A DNA stretch of 64,000 nucleotides from Kordia periserrulae (GTDB lineage: Bacteria; Bacteroidota; Bacteroidia; Flavobacteriales; Flavobacteriaceae), in assembly GCF_003054265.1 (NCBI RefSeq), contig NZ_QBKT01000001.1, forward strand, positions 62,001 to 126,000, given 5' to 3'. A program made the position numbers and the translations under genes. Positions 44,810-52,869 of the stretch are shown here, piece after piece; within the stretch, counting starts at the first letter, position 1; each line of letters begins with the position of its first letter. Under the pieces are notes generated by a model that did no database searches, had not been told where the DNA came from, and worked only from the letters and a program-made list of their open reading frames with translations.

Positions 44810-45595
44810 GGCTTTTAGTTCGTAAATGAGCGGATACAATTTATCCTTTGTTTCATACAAACCTTCTTTATTTTGTATCAAATTGGGCAATACATTGTAC
44901 GGAGAAGCATCGTGTTCGGTTAAAAACTCAATCGTCAATCCCGCATTGATGAGTGCATTGACAACTTCGCCCAAACCATGATTCCACGCGTATTCTTTGC
45001 TAATCATGTTGGTTTCGCCATCTTCGGCATACGTACCTTCATATTCTTCGTAAATTACCTCATCTTGGTTATACCCATAGGTTAATTTTGGCGGATTTTG
45101 TAAATAATCAAACATCCAAACAATCGGGTGAAATTCGACCATATAAAATACACCGCCTTCTTTTAATCGCGACGCAATGATTTCTGCCCATGGTGTCAAA
45201 TCGGGCAACCAGCCGATAACGCCATAACTGGTAAACACCATATCAAACGTATCGACTACATGCGCGTTCACATCGTACACATTACAACAATGAAATGTCG
45301 CGTTAAGATGTAATTCTTCATTTAACGATTTGGCAAGTTCAATCGCTTCGTCCGACAAATCAATTCCTGTACATACCGCGCCCATTCGAGCAAAACTCAA
45401 CGTATCTTGTCCAAAGTGACACTGCAAATGCAATAACGATTTTCCAGCTACATTTGGCAAACTATTCAATTCATATTTCATCAAAGAAGAAGTTCCTTTC
45501 TTAAACGCGTCCATATTATACATGTCACTTTTTGCATGAATCGCCACTTTTTTATTCCAAGTTTCTTTGTTGGTCTTAAAATAATTATTGTTCAT
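44789..45595 (-). CDS. Class I SAM-dependent methyltransferase
   Basis: 268 residues. The SAM-binding core is visible as LLHLQCHFGQDTLSFARMGA (a variant of motif I), GIDLSDEAIELAKSL (motif II) and FDMVFTSYGVIGWLPDL (motif post-II/III). The N terminus (YFKTNKETWNKKVAIHAKSD) matches the methyltransferases of this type found through Bacteroidetes. Substrate not deducible. Its 3' end is inside the terminator of the convergent operon. Confidence 0.85.
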   Translation of the reverse strand: MNNNYFKTNKETWNKKVAIHAKSDMYNMDAFKKGTSSLMKYELNSLPNVAGKSLLHLQCHFGQDTLSFARMGAVCTGIDLSDEAIELAKSLNEELHLNATFHCCNVYDVNAHVVDTFDMVFTSYGVIGWLPDLTPWAEIIASRLKEGGVFYMVEFHPIVWMFDYLQNPPKLTYGYNQDEVIYEEYEGTYAEDGETNMISKEYAWNHGLGEVVNALINAGLTIEFLTEHDASPYNVLPNLIQNKEGLYETKDKLYPLIYELKATKKPRI

Positions 45596-45711
45596 TTTAT
45601 CGGAATTTTATACCATTTATCGTATTATTGTTTTTAGATTTTACCCCAACAACAATTGTAGGGAAAAAAATTTAAATCGTACCCAAAATAATCTTACTTA
45701 AACCTATTTCT

Positions 45712-47655
45712 ATGAAAAAAACTACATTTTCATTAGTCAGAAACGTTTTCTTGTTTTGTCTGATGATGAGTTTTACAAGCAACGCTCAAAATGTGGATGT
45801 GATCCTTTCGGTAGATTGGCCAAATTGGTCCACCGAAAATAAAGTAGAATTTTACAGTCCCGCAGGCGTTCTTTTACAAACCATTGACAATGGTTTTGAT
45901 GGTAGTGCCAATACTGCTTACAATGAAACCACTGTAGCTGTGAGTTATCCTGTAGATGACAATGTGCCTGCTAATTCTGGATATTATGTTATTGTATATG
46001 ATACGTATGGCGATGACTGGAATAGCGGCGGAAACTTAACCGTTACTGTCGACGGACAAACTGCTTTTACCTTTGATGGTGATTTTACCTCGAATGTTAC
46101 TTCAGGAAATCCTGTTGAAATTATGGAAACGTTTTATTTTGCTGTGGAAGAAGCTCCTGCGCCTCCACCTCCGTTTCCAGGTGTGTCACAGTTTGATACT
46201 AGCGGTAACGAATACATCGAATACATTCCTGGAAATATGCCAGTCATCATTTCGGCACCTCATGGCGGTGTAAAACAATCGGGACAAACTATTGGTGGTA
46301 CTTTTTATCCAGATAATGACAGTACACTACCAGACAGAAACTGTGGAACGAATGAAAGAGATGATAATACCGATATTTTAATTCGCGAAATTCAACAATC
46401 GGTGTACGACCAAACAGGTTGTTATCCGTACATCATTATCAACAATTTACACCGAAGCAAACTCGATCCAAACAGAGAGCAAAACGAAGCAACTTGTGGC
46501 GATGCTGATGCTTTATTCTATTGGAATGCTTTTCATAACTTCATCGACCAAGCAAGTGCCGATGTAATGAGCAAGTGGGGAAAAGGACTGTATATCGATT
46601 TACACGGGCAAAGTCATAGCATACCGCGAATTGAAGCAGGTTATAATATTTCGGCTTCCGATTTAAACAATACCACTCCTAACTACTTAAATTCCGTGTC
46701 AAACTCTACTATTACAAGTTTGGTGAGCAATAATTTAGGAAACCTCACACAAGAACAATTGGTGCGCGGCACGACAAGTTTGGGTGGATTGTTTGCTACT
46801 ACAGGCGGTGCATTTTACAACGCACAAGGCTATCCAGGATGTAGTTCTACACAAGGGTATAGAACCGTTCCAAGTCATATTAACACAGGAAATTCAAGTT
46901 GTGATGATACACGTCCGTATTCAAATGCATATTTTGACGGTGATTATTATAATAACAGACGACATGGCTCTGGTCCAGCAGCAAGCGACGGACAAGGCGG
47001 CGGCGGAACGATTGACGGAATTATGACAGAAGTCAACCGACGTGTGCGCGATTTGGGAACGTATAACGGAAATGTGTACGACACGCGTCCGCAAACGCTT
47101 GTTCCTTTTGCAGACGATTATGCTACCGTTATTACCAACTATATCAATATTCATTACAATGATTTTGCTGATTTTGCATACAGTTCAAATACCTATGCTA
47201 CCGATGATGCCGATCCTACACCAACACGTACTACAGGCGTAACAGGCGTTTTTACTGCCACACCTGCAGGATTGGTTATCAATGCTACTACAGGAGAAAT
47301 TGATTTATCAGCTTCTACTGATGGCGTCTACACCATAACACATACGGTTGGAGATTGTAGTTTGTATCAAGCAACCACAATGATGACCATTACAAACACG
47401 TTGAGTACTACTGAAGTAACAGCAGCTTCTTTTGCGTTATATCCAAATCCAACTACAGGACAATTACAGATAGAAACTACACAAAAAATATCGACTATTA
47501 CTGTATATAATTTAGTTGGGCAACAAGTAAAGGCATTCAACTTACAGACCAATCAAAAGTCTATCGATATTTCAAACTTAAAAGCAGGAAGCTATTTTGT
47601 AACCTTACAAAATGCTACTGGAAACGCCTATACAAAACTTATTGTGAAGAAGTAA
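45712..47655 (+). CDS. Secreted N-formylglutamate-amidohydrolase-like enzyme with T9SS sorting domain
   Basis: 647 residues. Signal peptide (to about SNAQ), a beta-sandwich module (about 27-140, YYVIVYDTYGDDWNSGGNL), a catalytic domain (about 155-480) resembling N-formylglutamate amidohydrolases (PF05013: VIISAPHGGVKQSG, NNLHRSKLDPNRE, LYIDLHGQSH), then a cadherin/Ig-like part and a T9SS sorting domain at the end (LYPNPTTGQLQIETT, SYFVTLQN, KLIVKK). The HGG, NLHRS and DLHGQ motifs provide the expected metal and catalytic residues. Being exported to the surface, it is unlikely to act on the cytoplasmic histidine-catabolite; an amide in the environment is more likely. Confidence 0.82.
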   Translation: MKKTTFSLVRNVFLFCLMMSFTSNAQNVDVILSVDWPNWSTENKVEFYSPAGVLLQTIDNGFDGSANTAYNETTVAVSYPVDDNVPANSGYYVIVYDTYGDDWNSGGNLTVTVDGQTAFTFDGDFTSNVTSGNPVEIMETFYFAVEEAPAPPPPFPGVSQFDTSGNEYIEYIPGNMPVIISAPHGGVKQSGQTIGGTFYPDNDSTLPDRNCGTNERDDNTDILIREIQQSVYDQTGCYPYIIINNLHRSKLDPNREQNEATCGDADALFYWNAFHNFIDQASADVMSKWGKGLYIDLHGQSHSIPRIEAGYNISASDLNNTTPNYLNSVSNSTITSLVSNNLGNLTQEQLVRGTTSLGGLFATTGGAFYNAQGYPGCSSTQGYRTVPSHINTGNSSCDDTRPYSNAYFDGDYYNNRRHGSGPAASDGQGGGGTIDGIMTEVNRRVRDLGTYNGNVYDTRPQTLVPFADDYATVITNYINIHYNDFADFAYSSNTYATDDADPTPTRTTGVTGVFTATPAGLVINATTGEIDLSASTDGVYTITHTVGDCSLYQATTMMTITNTLSTTEVTAASFALYPNPTTGQLQIETTQKISTITVYNLVGQQVKAFNLQTNQKSIDISNLKAGSYFVTLQNATGNAYTKLIVKK

Positions 47656-47683
47656 TTCTGAGCAACGTAATAGTGCTAAATTA

Positions 47684-47720
47684 GAAAAGCCTTGCGATGT
47701 ATTTTGCAAGGCTTTTTATT
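47684..47720 (+). terminator. Terminator of the 45712 gene
   Basis: AAAAGCCTTGC (47685-47695) pairs with GCAAGGCTTTT (47706-47716), 11 bp without mismatch, loop of ten bases, then T. Confidence 0.85.
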
Positions 47721-47798
47721 TGAAATGAGTTCTGAATTTTACTGTGATGTGAAACTGAATCAAGTTCAGTTTGACTGTGCGTTTGCTAGTAGTTCTTT

Positions 47799-48929
47799 TT
47801 ATGGTCTTTCAGCTAGAATTTTTTGAGTCAATTGTCGTTTCGTTTCTTCATCGTCACCAAATAACCAACGTAATACATTGTCTTCCCAAATATCGTCGTA
47901 TTGTTGTTGATTGATGATGTTTCTTTCAATTGCTAAATCGAGAAGTTTCCCTGGATAGGAAGATTGTGGTTTGCTTTCCATTTCGCCTAATGGATACGGA
48001 TCGTCTAATCCCATAATGATTTGGTTGCTTCCTTGACGATCAACCATCAACTTAAACGAATCGGTGTCATGTACTAGCGTATCAAAGTAAATATTAGGAT
48101 GTCCTACGGCTTTTCGCGGATGTACTTTTCCTTTGAATAAATCTGGTCGTCCATCAAATCCTTGTATGCGTCGCCCAAGATTCATTTGTGCTAACTGTCC
48201 ACCATGCGCAAAACAGGTTCGAATATTTGGAAAACGTTCTTGCATTCCGTTTAGGGTATAAAAATGATACGCATCGCCACATTGTGCCAACATCCAAATA
48301 AGGTGAAAACGCCAGTTTACATTTTGCAGCTTAATCATTTTATCGCCGTCATACGGATGAATTTCAATGGCAAGTTTGTATTTATTAGCCAATTCGAAAA
48401 TAGGATCATTCTCTTCATCAAAAACCGAACGCCACTGCCCTATCGAATCCATAAAGTGCGTTGGCAAGCACAAAACACGCAATCCCAATTCTTCCACACA
48501 GCGCTCAATTTCCCACAAAGCACCGTGAATAAAACCTGGATGCACGACAAATCCGCAGGTAAATTTTGACGGATGATTTCGCTGTACTTCCGCATTGAAA
48601 TCATTTTGAAAACGCAGCGCATGTTTCATGACTTCCAAACGCAAGCCATTTCCATACAATTGTGATAGGTTTAAAATTACAGCATGGTCAATTTTATTGC
48701 GTTCCATCCATTCGAGCTTTTCATTTAAGAAAAAACTAGAATCGGTTACAGGACGTTTCCAATCGTCTTGCAACATATATTTACGTTCATCATCCACCCA
48801 AAATACCTTTTTTTCTTTCATAAAAGCAGGAATTTGTTCTGGATAAGGCAACAAATGTGAATGTCCGTTTATACGCAATTTTCGTTTCAAGGTTCCGTAG
48901 TTTTTAGTCGTGTTCGTAATGAATTTCAA
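47799..48929 (-). CDS. Amidohydrolase, probable 2-amino-3-carboxymuconate-6-semialdehyde decarboxylase
   Basis: 376 residues of the ACMSD-type amidohydrolase group (amidohydro_2). Metal ligands are visible as HSH in INGHSHLLPYPE near the N terminus, a His in FVVHPGF, EIHPYDG, and a late Asp in MGLDDPYPLG. ACMSD decarboxylates the ring-opened product of 3-hydroxyanthranilate in tryptophan breakdown. The call is supported by the neighbouring dehydrogenase, RidA deaminase, kynureninase and monooxygenase. The start could also be the TTG at 48890 (LKRKLRINGHSH), which is where related proteins begin. A perfect 14-bp palindrome lies upstream. Confidence 0.85.
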   Translation of the reverse strand: MKFITNTTKNYGTLKRKLRINGHSHLLPYPEQIPAFMKEKKVFWVDDERKYMLQDDWKRPVTDSSFFLNEKLEWMERNKIDHAVILNLSQLYGNGLRLEVMKHALRFQNDFNAEVQRNHPSKFTCGFVVHPGFIHGALWEIERCVEELGLRVLCLPTHFMDSIGQWRSVFDEENDPIFELANKYKLAIEIHPYDGDKMIKLQNVNWRFHLIWMLAQCGDAYHFYTLNGMQERFPNIRTCFAHGGQLAQMNLGRRIQGFDGRPDLFKGKVHPRKAVGHPNIYFDTLVHDTDSFKLMVDRQGSNQIIMGLDDPYPLGEMESKPQSSYPGKLLDLAIERNIINQQQYDDIWEDNVLRWLFGDDEETKRQLTQKILAERP

Positions 48930-48950
48930 TATATCAAATACACTATTCGC

Positions 48951-48964
48951 GCACTTGCAAGTGC
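48951..48964. promoter_or_regulatory. Palindrome GCACTTGCAAGTGC, possible operator
   Basis: A perfect 14-bp palindrome 22 bases upstream of the ACMSD start. Its size and place suit a dimeric regulator, but no repressor gene is near and no second copy was seen in the window. Confidence 0.3.
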
Positions 48965-49048
48965 AAATTACTGCTATAAAAATACTATTTATTAGAGAAT
49001 ATGTGATGCATTTAACATTTTAAAATCGTTAAACTCAAATTATCGAAT

Positions 49049-49097
49049 AAAAAAAGTCTCTACTACTTTTTGATAGTACAAAAGCATAGAGACTTTG
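49049..49097 (-). terminator. Terminator of the 49126 gene
   Basis: On the minus strand AAAGTCTCTA and TAGAGACTTT pair (10 bp) with a 24-base loop, followed by a T run. It marks the ACMSD gene as a separate transcript. Confidence 0.7.
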
Positions 49098-49125
49098 ATA
49101 AAAATATGGTTGGTTGGTTATTTGC

Positions 49126-49710
49126 TTAACTTACAACTACTGCTGCCATTTTACGAGCACTTTTGAGTGTAATTGTATTATTAAACTTATTCTGATAGGT
49201 AAATATAGTTTCTCTTCCTTGTTTTTGGGCTACTACTTTCGTTGGAAATACAAAAGAAGCCGCATCTAAGTTCAATTCATGACCTTCCGCATTTTCGCTG
49301 TAACTTTCAATAAGTCCTGCAAACTCGGTTGCTAATTTTTCATTTAAAATATAGAATTTACTTCCACCGTTTTGGCGTACAATCAATGCCAATTCTTTAC
49401 TTTTAAAACCTAAGATTGGATTTTTGTGTACTGGAATTGCGTACGAATTGCTGTTGAGCTGTATCATTTCTGAAGCATTGTACTCGTATCCTTCTTGGTT
49501 GAGTACTTTTACCAAACGCGCATGCGTATTGGCAACATTTTCAGATACATTAGCGATGGAAATACGTGTTACATTGTGTAGCAAACGGTTGAATCCTTTT
49601 CCGATACTTGTTAATGAAACACTTTGATTACTTGCTAGTGTCGAACTAGGAAACATAGAGAGCGCACCCGCTCCGATTACACTAGATACAATAAAGTTTC
49701 TTCTGTCCAT
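49126..49710 (-). CDS. Exported protein with twin-arginine-like signal, function unknown
   Basis: 194 residues. The N terminus MDRRNFIVSSVIGAGALSMF has RR and a weak hydrophobic core, in the style of a Tat signal (RRxFI). The mature part is about 165 residues (NQEGYEYNASEMIQLNSNSY, GGSKFYILNEKLATEFAGLI) with no family I recognise. It sits between ACMSD and the SDR on the same strand but has its own terminator. It is not the missing 3-hydroxyanthranilate dioxygenase: no cupin motif is present. Confidence 0.65.
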   Translation of the reverse strand: MDRRNFIVSSVIGAGALSMFPSSTLASNQSVSLTSIGKGFNRLLHNVTRISIANVSENVANTHARLVKVLNQEGYEYNASEMIQLNSNSYAIPVHKNPILGFKSKELALIVRQNGGSKFYILNEKLATEFAGLIESYSENAEGHELNLDAASFVFPTKVVAQKQGRETIFTYQNKFNNTITLKSARKMAAVVVS

Positions 49711-50039
49711 ATATTGGTTAGTTATTTGTTTACAACATTTTTTTAAGATTGCAAATGCGGTTTTCTGTTTCCAATTTAAGGATTTTTTAACACTTTCATC
49801 AAAAAAATAATTAAAAATGTTAAAGTCAGGTAGTTTTACTTTTTTGTTTGTGGGAAAATTAAATACAATATTAGAGAACAGCTTCTCGTTTTTAGACTGT
49901 CCACGTTAGCTAGACTGAATACGTTTATAATACTGACAACTCTCTGAAAATAGGTATTTGTCTGCACAGTCTAGAACAATAAGAAACTAAAACTTCAATT
50001 GAATCTCGACTGCGCTCGATTTGACATTTAGCGTATCTT
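49711..50039. other. Spacer with a hairpin element, no gene seen
   Basis: 329 bases upstream of the 49126 gene. At 50002-50025 there is a short reverse-oriented member of the TCGAG element family (GTCAAATCGAGCGCAGTCGA on the minus strand). Otherwise AT-rich and without a supported feature. Confidence 0.4.
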
Positions 50040-50828
50040 TTACAACGACTTCGTACGTCCACCATCAACAGGAACGTTAATTCCATTGATATACGAAGCT
50101 GCTTCGCTTGCTAAAAACGCAATAGCATTCGCAATTTCTTCTGGCTTTGCAAAACGTTTAGCAGGCACACTGTTTTTCATAGCTTCACTCACCTCATCAA
50201 TAGTTTTCCCTGTTTTGGCAGCTTTGTTTTTGATGATTTCTGATAAGCGTTCCGTCGCCGTTGCACCAGGCAATACGTTGTTGACAGTGATTCCAAATTG
50301 CCCTAATTCGTTTGCTAGTGTTTTAGACCAATTTGCCACCGCACCACGAATGGTATTGGAAACGCCCAAACCATCCAACGGTTGTTTTACAGAAGTAGAA
50401 ATCACATTGATGATACGTCCGTAACCAGCTTCCTTCATGCCACCAACAACCGCTTGCACTAAGATGTGATTGCATTTTAAGTGTTGTGTAAATGCACGTT
50501 CAAACTCTTCAATTGTTGCATTAAAAACAGGGCCGCCCGCAGGACCGCCTGTGTTGTTGACCAAAATATGAAAAGCATGATTTTTAGCAATAAACGCTTC
50601 AATCTTTTCGCGAAGTTCGTCAGGATTTTGAAAATCTGCTACAATATAATGGTGGTGTTGTCCTTGCGAGGTATCTAATTCAGCAAGAACATTTTTGAGT
50701 TTTTCTTCGTTTCTAGCGGTCAACACTACGTTTGCTCCAAGGTTTGCCAATTCTATAGCCGCCGCTTTTCCAATGCCTTGTGTACTTCCACAAACGAGTG
50801 CGTTTTTGTTATTTATTTTTAAGTTCAT
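50040..50828 (-). CDS. Atypical short-chain dehydrogenase/reductase (SDR) family protein
   Basis: 262 residues with the SDR Rossmann fold: CGSTQGIG (13-20) in the cofactor loop, NNTGGPAGG in place of NNAG, and a C-terminal PVDGGRT. The usual catalytic YxxxK is missing: alignment puts SNTIR (157-161) in its place, so Tyr is Ser and Lys is Arg. This matches a known group of BKR-like SDRs without the catalytic tetrad. Located among kynurenine-degradation genes, where such an SDR may act on a later intermediate, though its chemistry is unclear. Next upstream is the GIY-YIG gene. Confidence 0.85.
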   Translation of the reverse strand: MNLKINNKNALVCGSTQGIGKAAAIELANLGANVVLTARNEEKLKNVLAELDTSQGQHHHYIVADFQNPDELREKIEAFIAKNHAFHILVNNTGGPAGGPVFNATIEEFERAFTQHLKCNHILVQAVVGGMKEAGYGRIINVISTSVKQPLDGLGVSNTIRGAVANWSKTLANELGQFGITVNNVLPGATATERLSEIIKNKAAKTGKTIDEVSEAMKNSVPAKRFAKPEEIANAIAFLASEAASYINGINVPVDGGRTKSL

Positions 50829-50860
50829 TCTTTACTTTGATTAGTTATTAAGTCTGAAAG

Positions 50861-50916
50861 TTTCAAAGTGTTCTCGTGAGCTTCGCTCGGTATCTTCGAT
50901 AATGCTCGAACTGACA
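50861..50916 (-). repeat. 56-bp direct repeat, copy 1, beside GIY-YIG gene
   Basis: Identical to 51311-51366. On the minus strand it begins GTCAGTTCGAGCATTATCG and belongs to the same TTCGAG element family as 21430 and 39078. It ends 20 bases from the stop of the GIY-YIG gene. Confidence 0.85.
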
Positions 50917-50936
50917 CTTTCTGTTATTATTATATA

Positions 50937-51251
50937 TTATTCATTTTTGTATTTAAAATGTGTTGCATTTCTACATTCTGCTAAAATTTGTATCCTATCG
51001 TAGTTCCCTTCTACCAATGCTAATTTCTTTTTTTGACTCCATTTTTTTATTTTCTTTTCAAAATAAATGGCTTGCGCTACATCATTAAAGTCTTGATAAA
51101 AGATTAGTTCAACTGGTATTCTCGAAAATGTAAAACAGTTTTTATTGAATCCTGATGTATGTTCATTTACTCTACGTTCTAAATTATTCGTCATTCCAAC
51201 ATATAATAAATTGTCTTTACATTTAAGGATATATACATAGTATGTCTTCAT
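50937..51251 (-). CDS. GIY-YIG nuclease family protein
   Basis: 104 residues, a single GIY-YIG domain like YhbQ/UvrC-N. Motifs: YYVYILKCKDN (GIY), LLYVGMTNNLERRVNEH (YIG and catalytic Arg), and a conserved Glu in AIYFEKKIKKW. These stand-alone domains nick or cut DNA in other systems; the cellular role of this group is unknown. The gene lies in a 593-base gap between the SDR and the aldehyde dehydrogenase and is bracketed by perfect 56-bp direct repeats, so it looks inserted. Confidence 0.88.
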   Translation of the reverse strand: MKTYYVYILKCKDNLLYVGMTNNLERRVNEHTSGFNKNCFTFSRIPVELIFYQDFNDVAQAIYFEKKIKKWSQKKKLALVEGNYDRIQILAECRNATHFKYKNE

Positions 51252-51278
51252 TTTAAATTGTCAATTGAATTTTCTGTT

Positions 51279-51302
51279 GTCACATCGAGCGCAGTCGAGA
51301 TG
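51279..51302 (+). repeat. Short hairpin-element relative
   Basis: GTCACATCGAGCGCAGTCGA then GATG: the outer parts of the TTCGAG element with almost no stem. A similar sequence in the other direction is at 50002-50025. Confidence 0.45.
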
Positions 51303-51310
51303 CCTTACAA

Positions 51311-51366
51311 TTTCAAAGTGTTCTCGTGAGCTTCGCTCGGTATCTTCGATAATGCTCGAACTGACA
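51311..51366 (-). repeat. 56-bp direct repeat, copy 2, beside GIY-YIG gene
   Basis: Perfect copy of 50861-50916 in the same orientation, 60 bases upstream of the GIY-YIG start codon. Confidence 0.85.
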
Positions 51367-51421
51367 TGTTTCTAATGATTATATGAAAAATTCAGCCTGT
51401 TATTTTAGATTAATAAAACGA

Positions 51422-52867
51422 TCAAGAATACTTTATACACACATTTTTCGGTTCGGTGAAGAAACGCAGTGCTTCTAAGCCACCTTCGCGTCCTACGCCT
51501 GAATTTTTCATTCCGCCGAAAGGTGTACGCAAATCACGCAATAACCACGTGTTTACCCACACAATTCCCGCTTCTAGTTGTTTGCTCATGCGCATGGTTC
51601 GGTTTAAATTATTTGTCCAAAGTGTAGCCGATAGTCCATAGCGAACACCATTTGACATTTGCAAGACTGCTGCTTCGGTATCAAATGGCATCATCGTGAC
51701 TACAGGACCAAATATTTCTTCTTGATTCACGCGACATTGATCGGTTTGTACTTCAATAACAGTTGGTGCTAGATAGTATCCATTTTCAAATCCTTCCACC
51801 GTAACTTCGTTTCCTCCACATAAAATTGTTCCACCTTCTTCTTTTGCAATTTCTATGTATGATTTTACTTTTTCCAGATGCGGTTTTGAGACTAACGCGC
51901 CAACTTTCGTAGTTTCCGCAAACGGATTTCCTACCTTGAGTTGTTTCACGCATGCTACAAAATCCGTTTTGAATTTGTCATAGATGCTTCTTTCCACAAA
52001 AATTCGCGAACCGCACAAACAAATTTGCCCCTGATTCGCAAAAGAAGAGCGCACTGTCACGTTTAACATTTCGTCATAATCACAATCGGCAAAGATGATA
52101 TTTGGATTTTTTCCACCCAATTCCAGCGAAAGCTTTTTAAACATTGGCGCCGCCGTTCTAGCGATATGCGCGCCTGTTGCAGTTCCACCAGTAAAAGAAA
52201 TCGCTTTAATATTAGGATGTTCCGTAATGGCTTGTCCCGTAGTGTGTCCCAAACCATGCACAATGTTCAAAACGCCGTTTGGCAACCCTGCTTTGGTGCA
52301 AATTTCACCTAATAAATAAGCCGTCATTGGCGTTACTTCACTTGGTTTGGCAACTACGGTATTTCCTGTAGCGAGCGCGGGTGCAATTTTCCATGTAAAA
52401 AGATATAGTGGTAAATTCCAAGGAGAAATACATCCTACAACACCAATGGGTTGACGCAGTGTGAAATTTATCGCATTGAGACCGACACTTTCGTGTGCTT
52501 CACTTGAAAATTGTGTAATAGCTTGCGCAAAGAATCTGAAATTACTCGTCGCTCTCGGAATGTCAATTTGCGTAGCCAAACTGAGCGGTTTTCCATTGTC
52601 CAACGATTCTGCGTGTGCTAAATCTGCTAAGTTTTCTGCAATTAACGAAGCAATTTTATCGAGAATACGACTGCGTTCTTCAATGGTTGTTTGTGACCAA
52701 CTCGGAAACGCCGCCTTTGCTGCTTGATAGGCAGCTTCTACATCTTCCGCAGACGAGTTTGGAATTTTACCGTAGATTTCTCCGTTAGACGGATTGTAGT
52801 TGTCAATCCATTCATTGCTTTTCGGCGCAACGTAACTTCCGTTGATATAGTTGAGAATCTTTTTCAT
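51422..52867 (-). CDS. Aldehyde dehydrogenase, probable 2-aminomuconic semialdehyde dehydrogenase
   Basis: 481 residues of the ALDH superfamily. Catalytic Cys 283 is in NQGQICLCGSR and general base Glu 249 in LSLELGGKNP; the NAD-binding FTGGTATG and ISPWNLPLYL blocks are intact. By sequence style (hydroxymuconic/aminomuconic group) and context with ACMSD and a RidA deaminase it should oxidise 2-aminomuconate 6-semialdehyde to 2-aminomuconate. Two bases separate it from the upstream gene, so it shares the ridA transcript. Confidence 0.88.
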   Translation of the reverse strand: MKKILNYINGSYVAPKSNEWIDNYNPSNGEIYGKIPNSSAEDVEAAYQAAKAAFPSWSQTTIEERSRILDKIASLIAENLADLAHAESLDNGKPLSLATQIDIPRATSNFRFFAQAITQFSSEAHESVGLNAINFTLRQPIGVVGCISPWNLPLYLFTWKIAPALATGNTVVAKPSEVTPMTAYLLGEICTKAGLPNGVLNIVHGLGHTTGQAITEHPNIKAISFTGGTATGAHIARTAAPMFKKLSLELGGKNPNIIFADCDYDEMLNVTVRSSFANQGQICLCGSRIFVERSIYDKFKTDFVACVKQLKVGNPFAETTKVGALVSKPHLEKVKSYIEIAKEEGGTILCGGNEVTVEGFENGYYLAPTVIEVQTDQCRVNQEEIFGPVVTMMPFDTEAAVLQMSNGVRYGLSATLWTNNLNRTMRMSKQLEAGIVWVNTWLLRDLRTPFGGMKNSGVGREGGLEALRFFTEPKNVCIKYS

Positions 52868-52869
52868 TG

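Noticed and set aside
49126-49710. Possible missing 3-hydroxyanthranilate dioxygenase
   Set aside because: The size is similar, but there is an export signal and no cupin metal motif.
50861-51366. Insertion sequence with terminal repeats
   Set aside because: The repeats are direct, not inverted, and the gene is a GIY-YIG nuclease and not a transposase, so it is reported as a possible new cassette and not as an IS.
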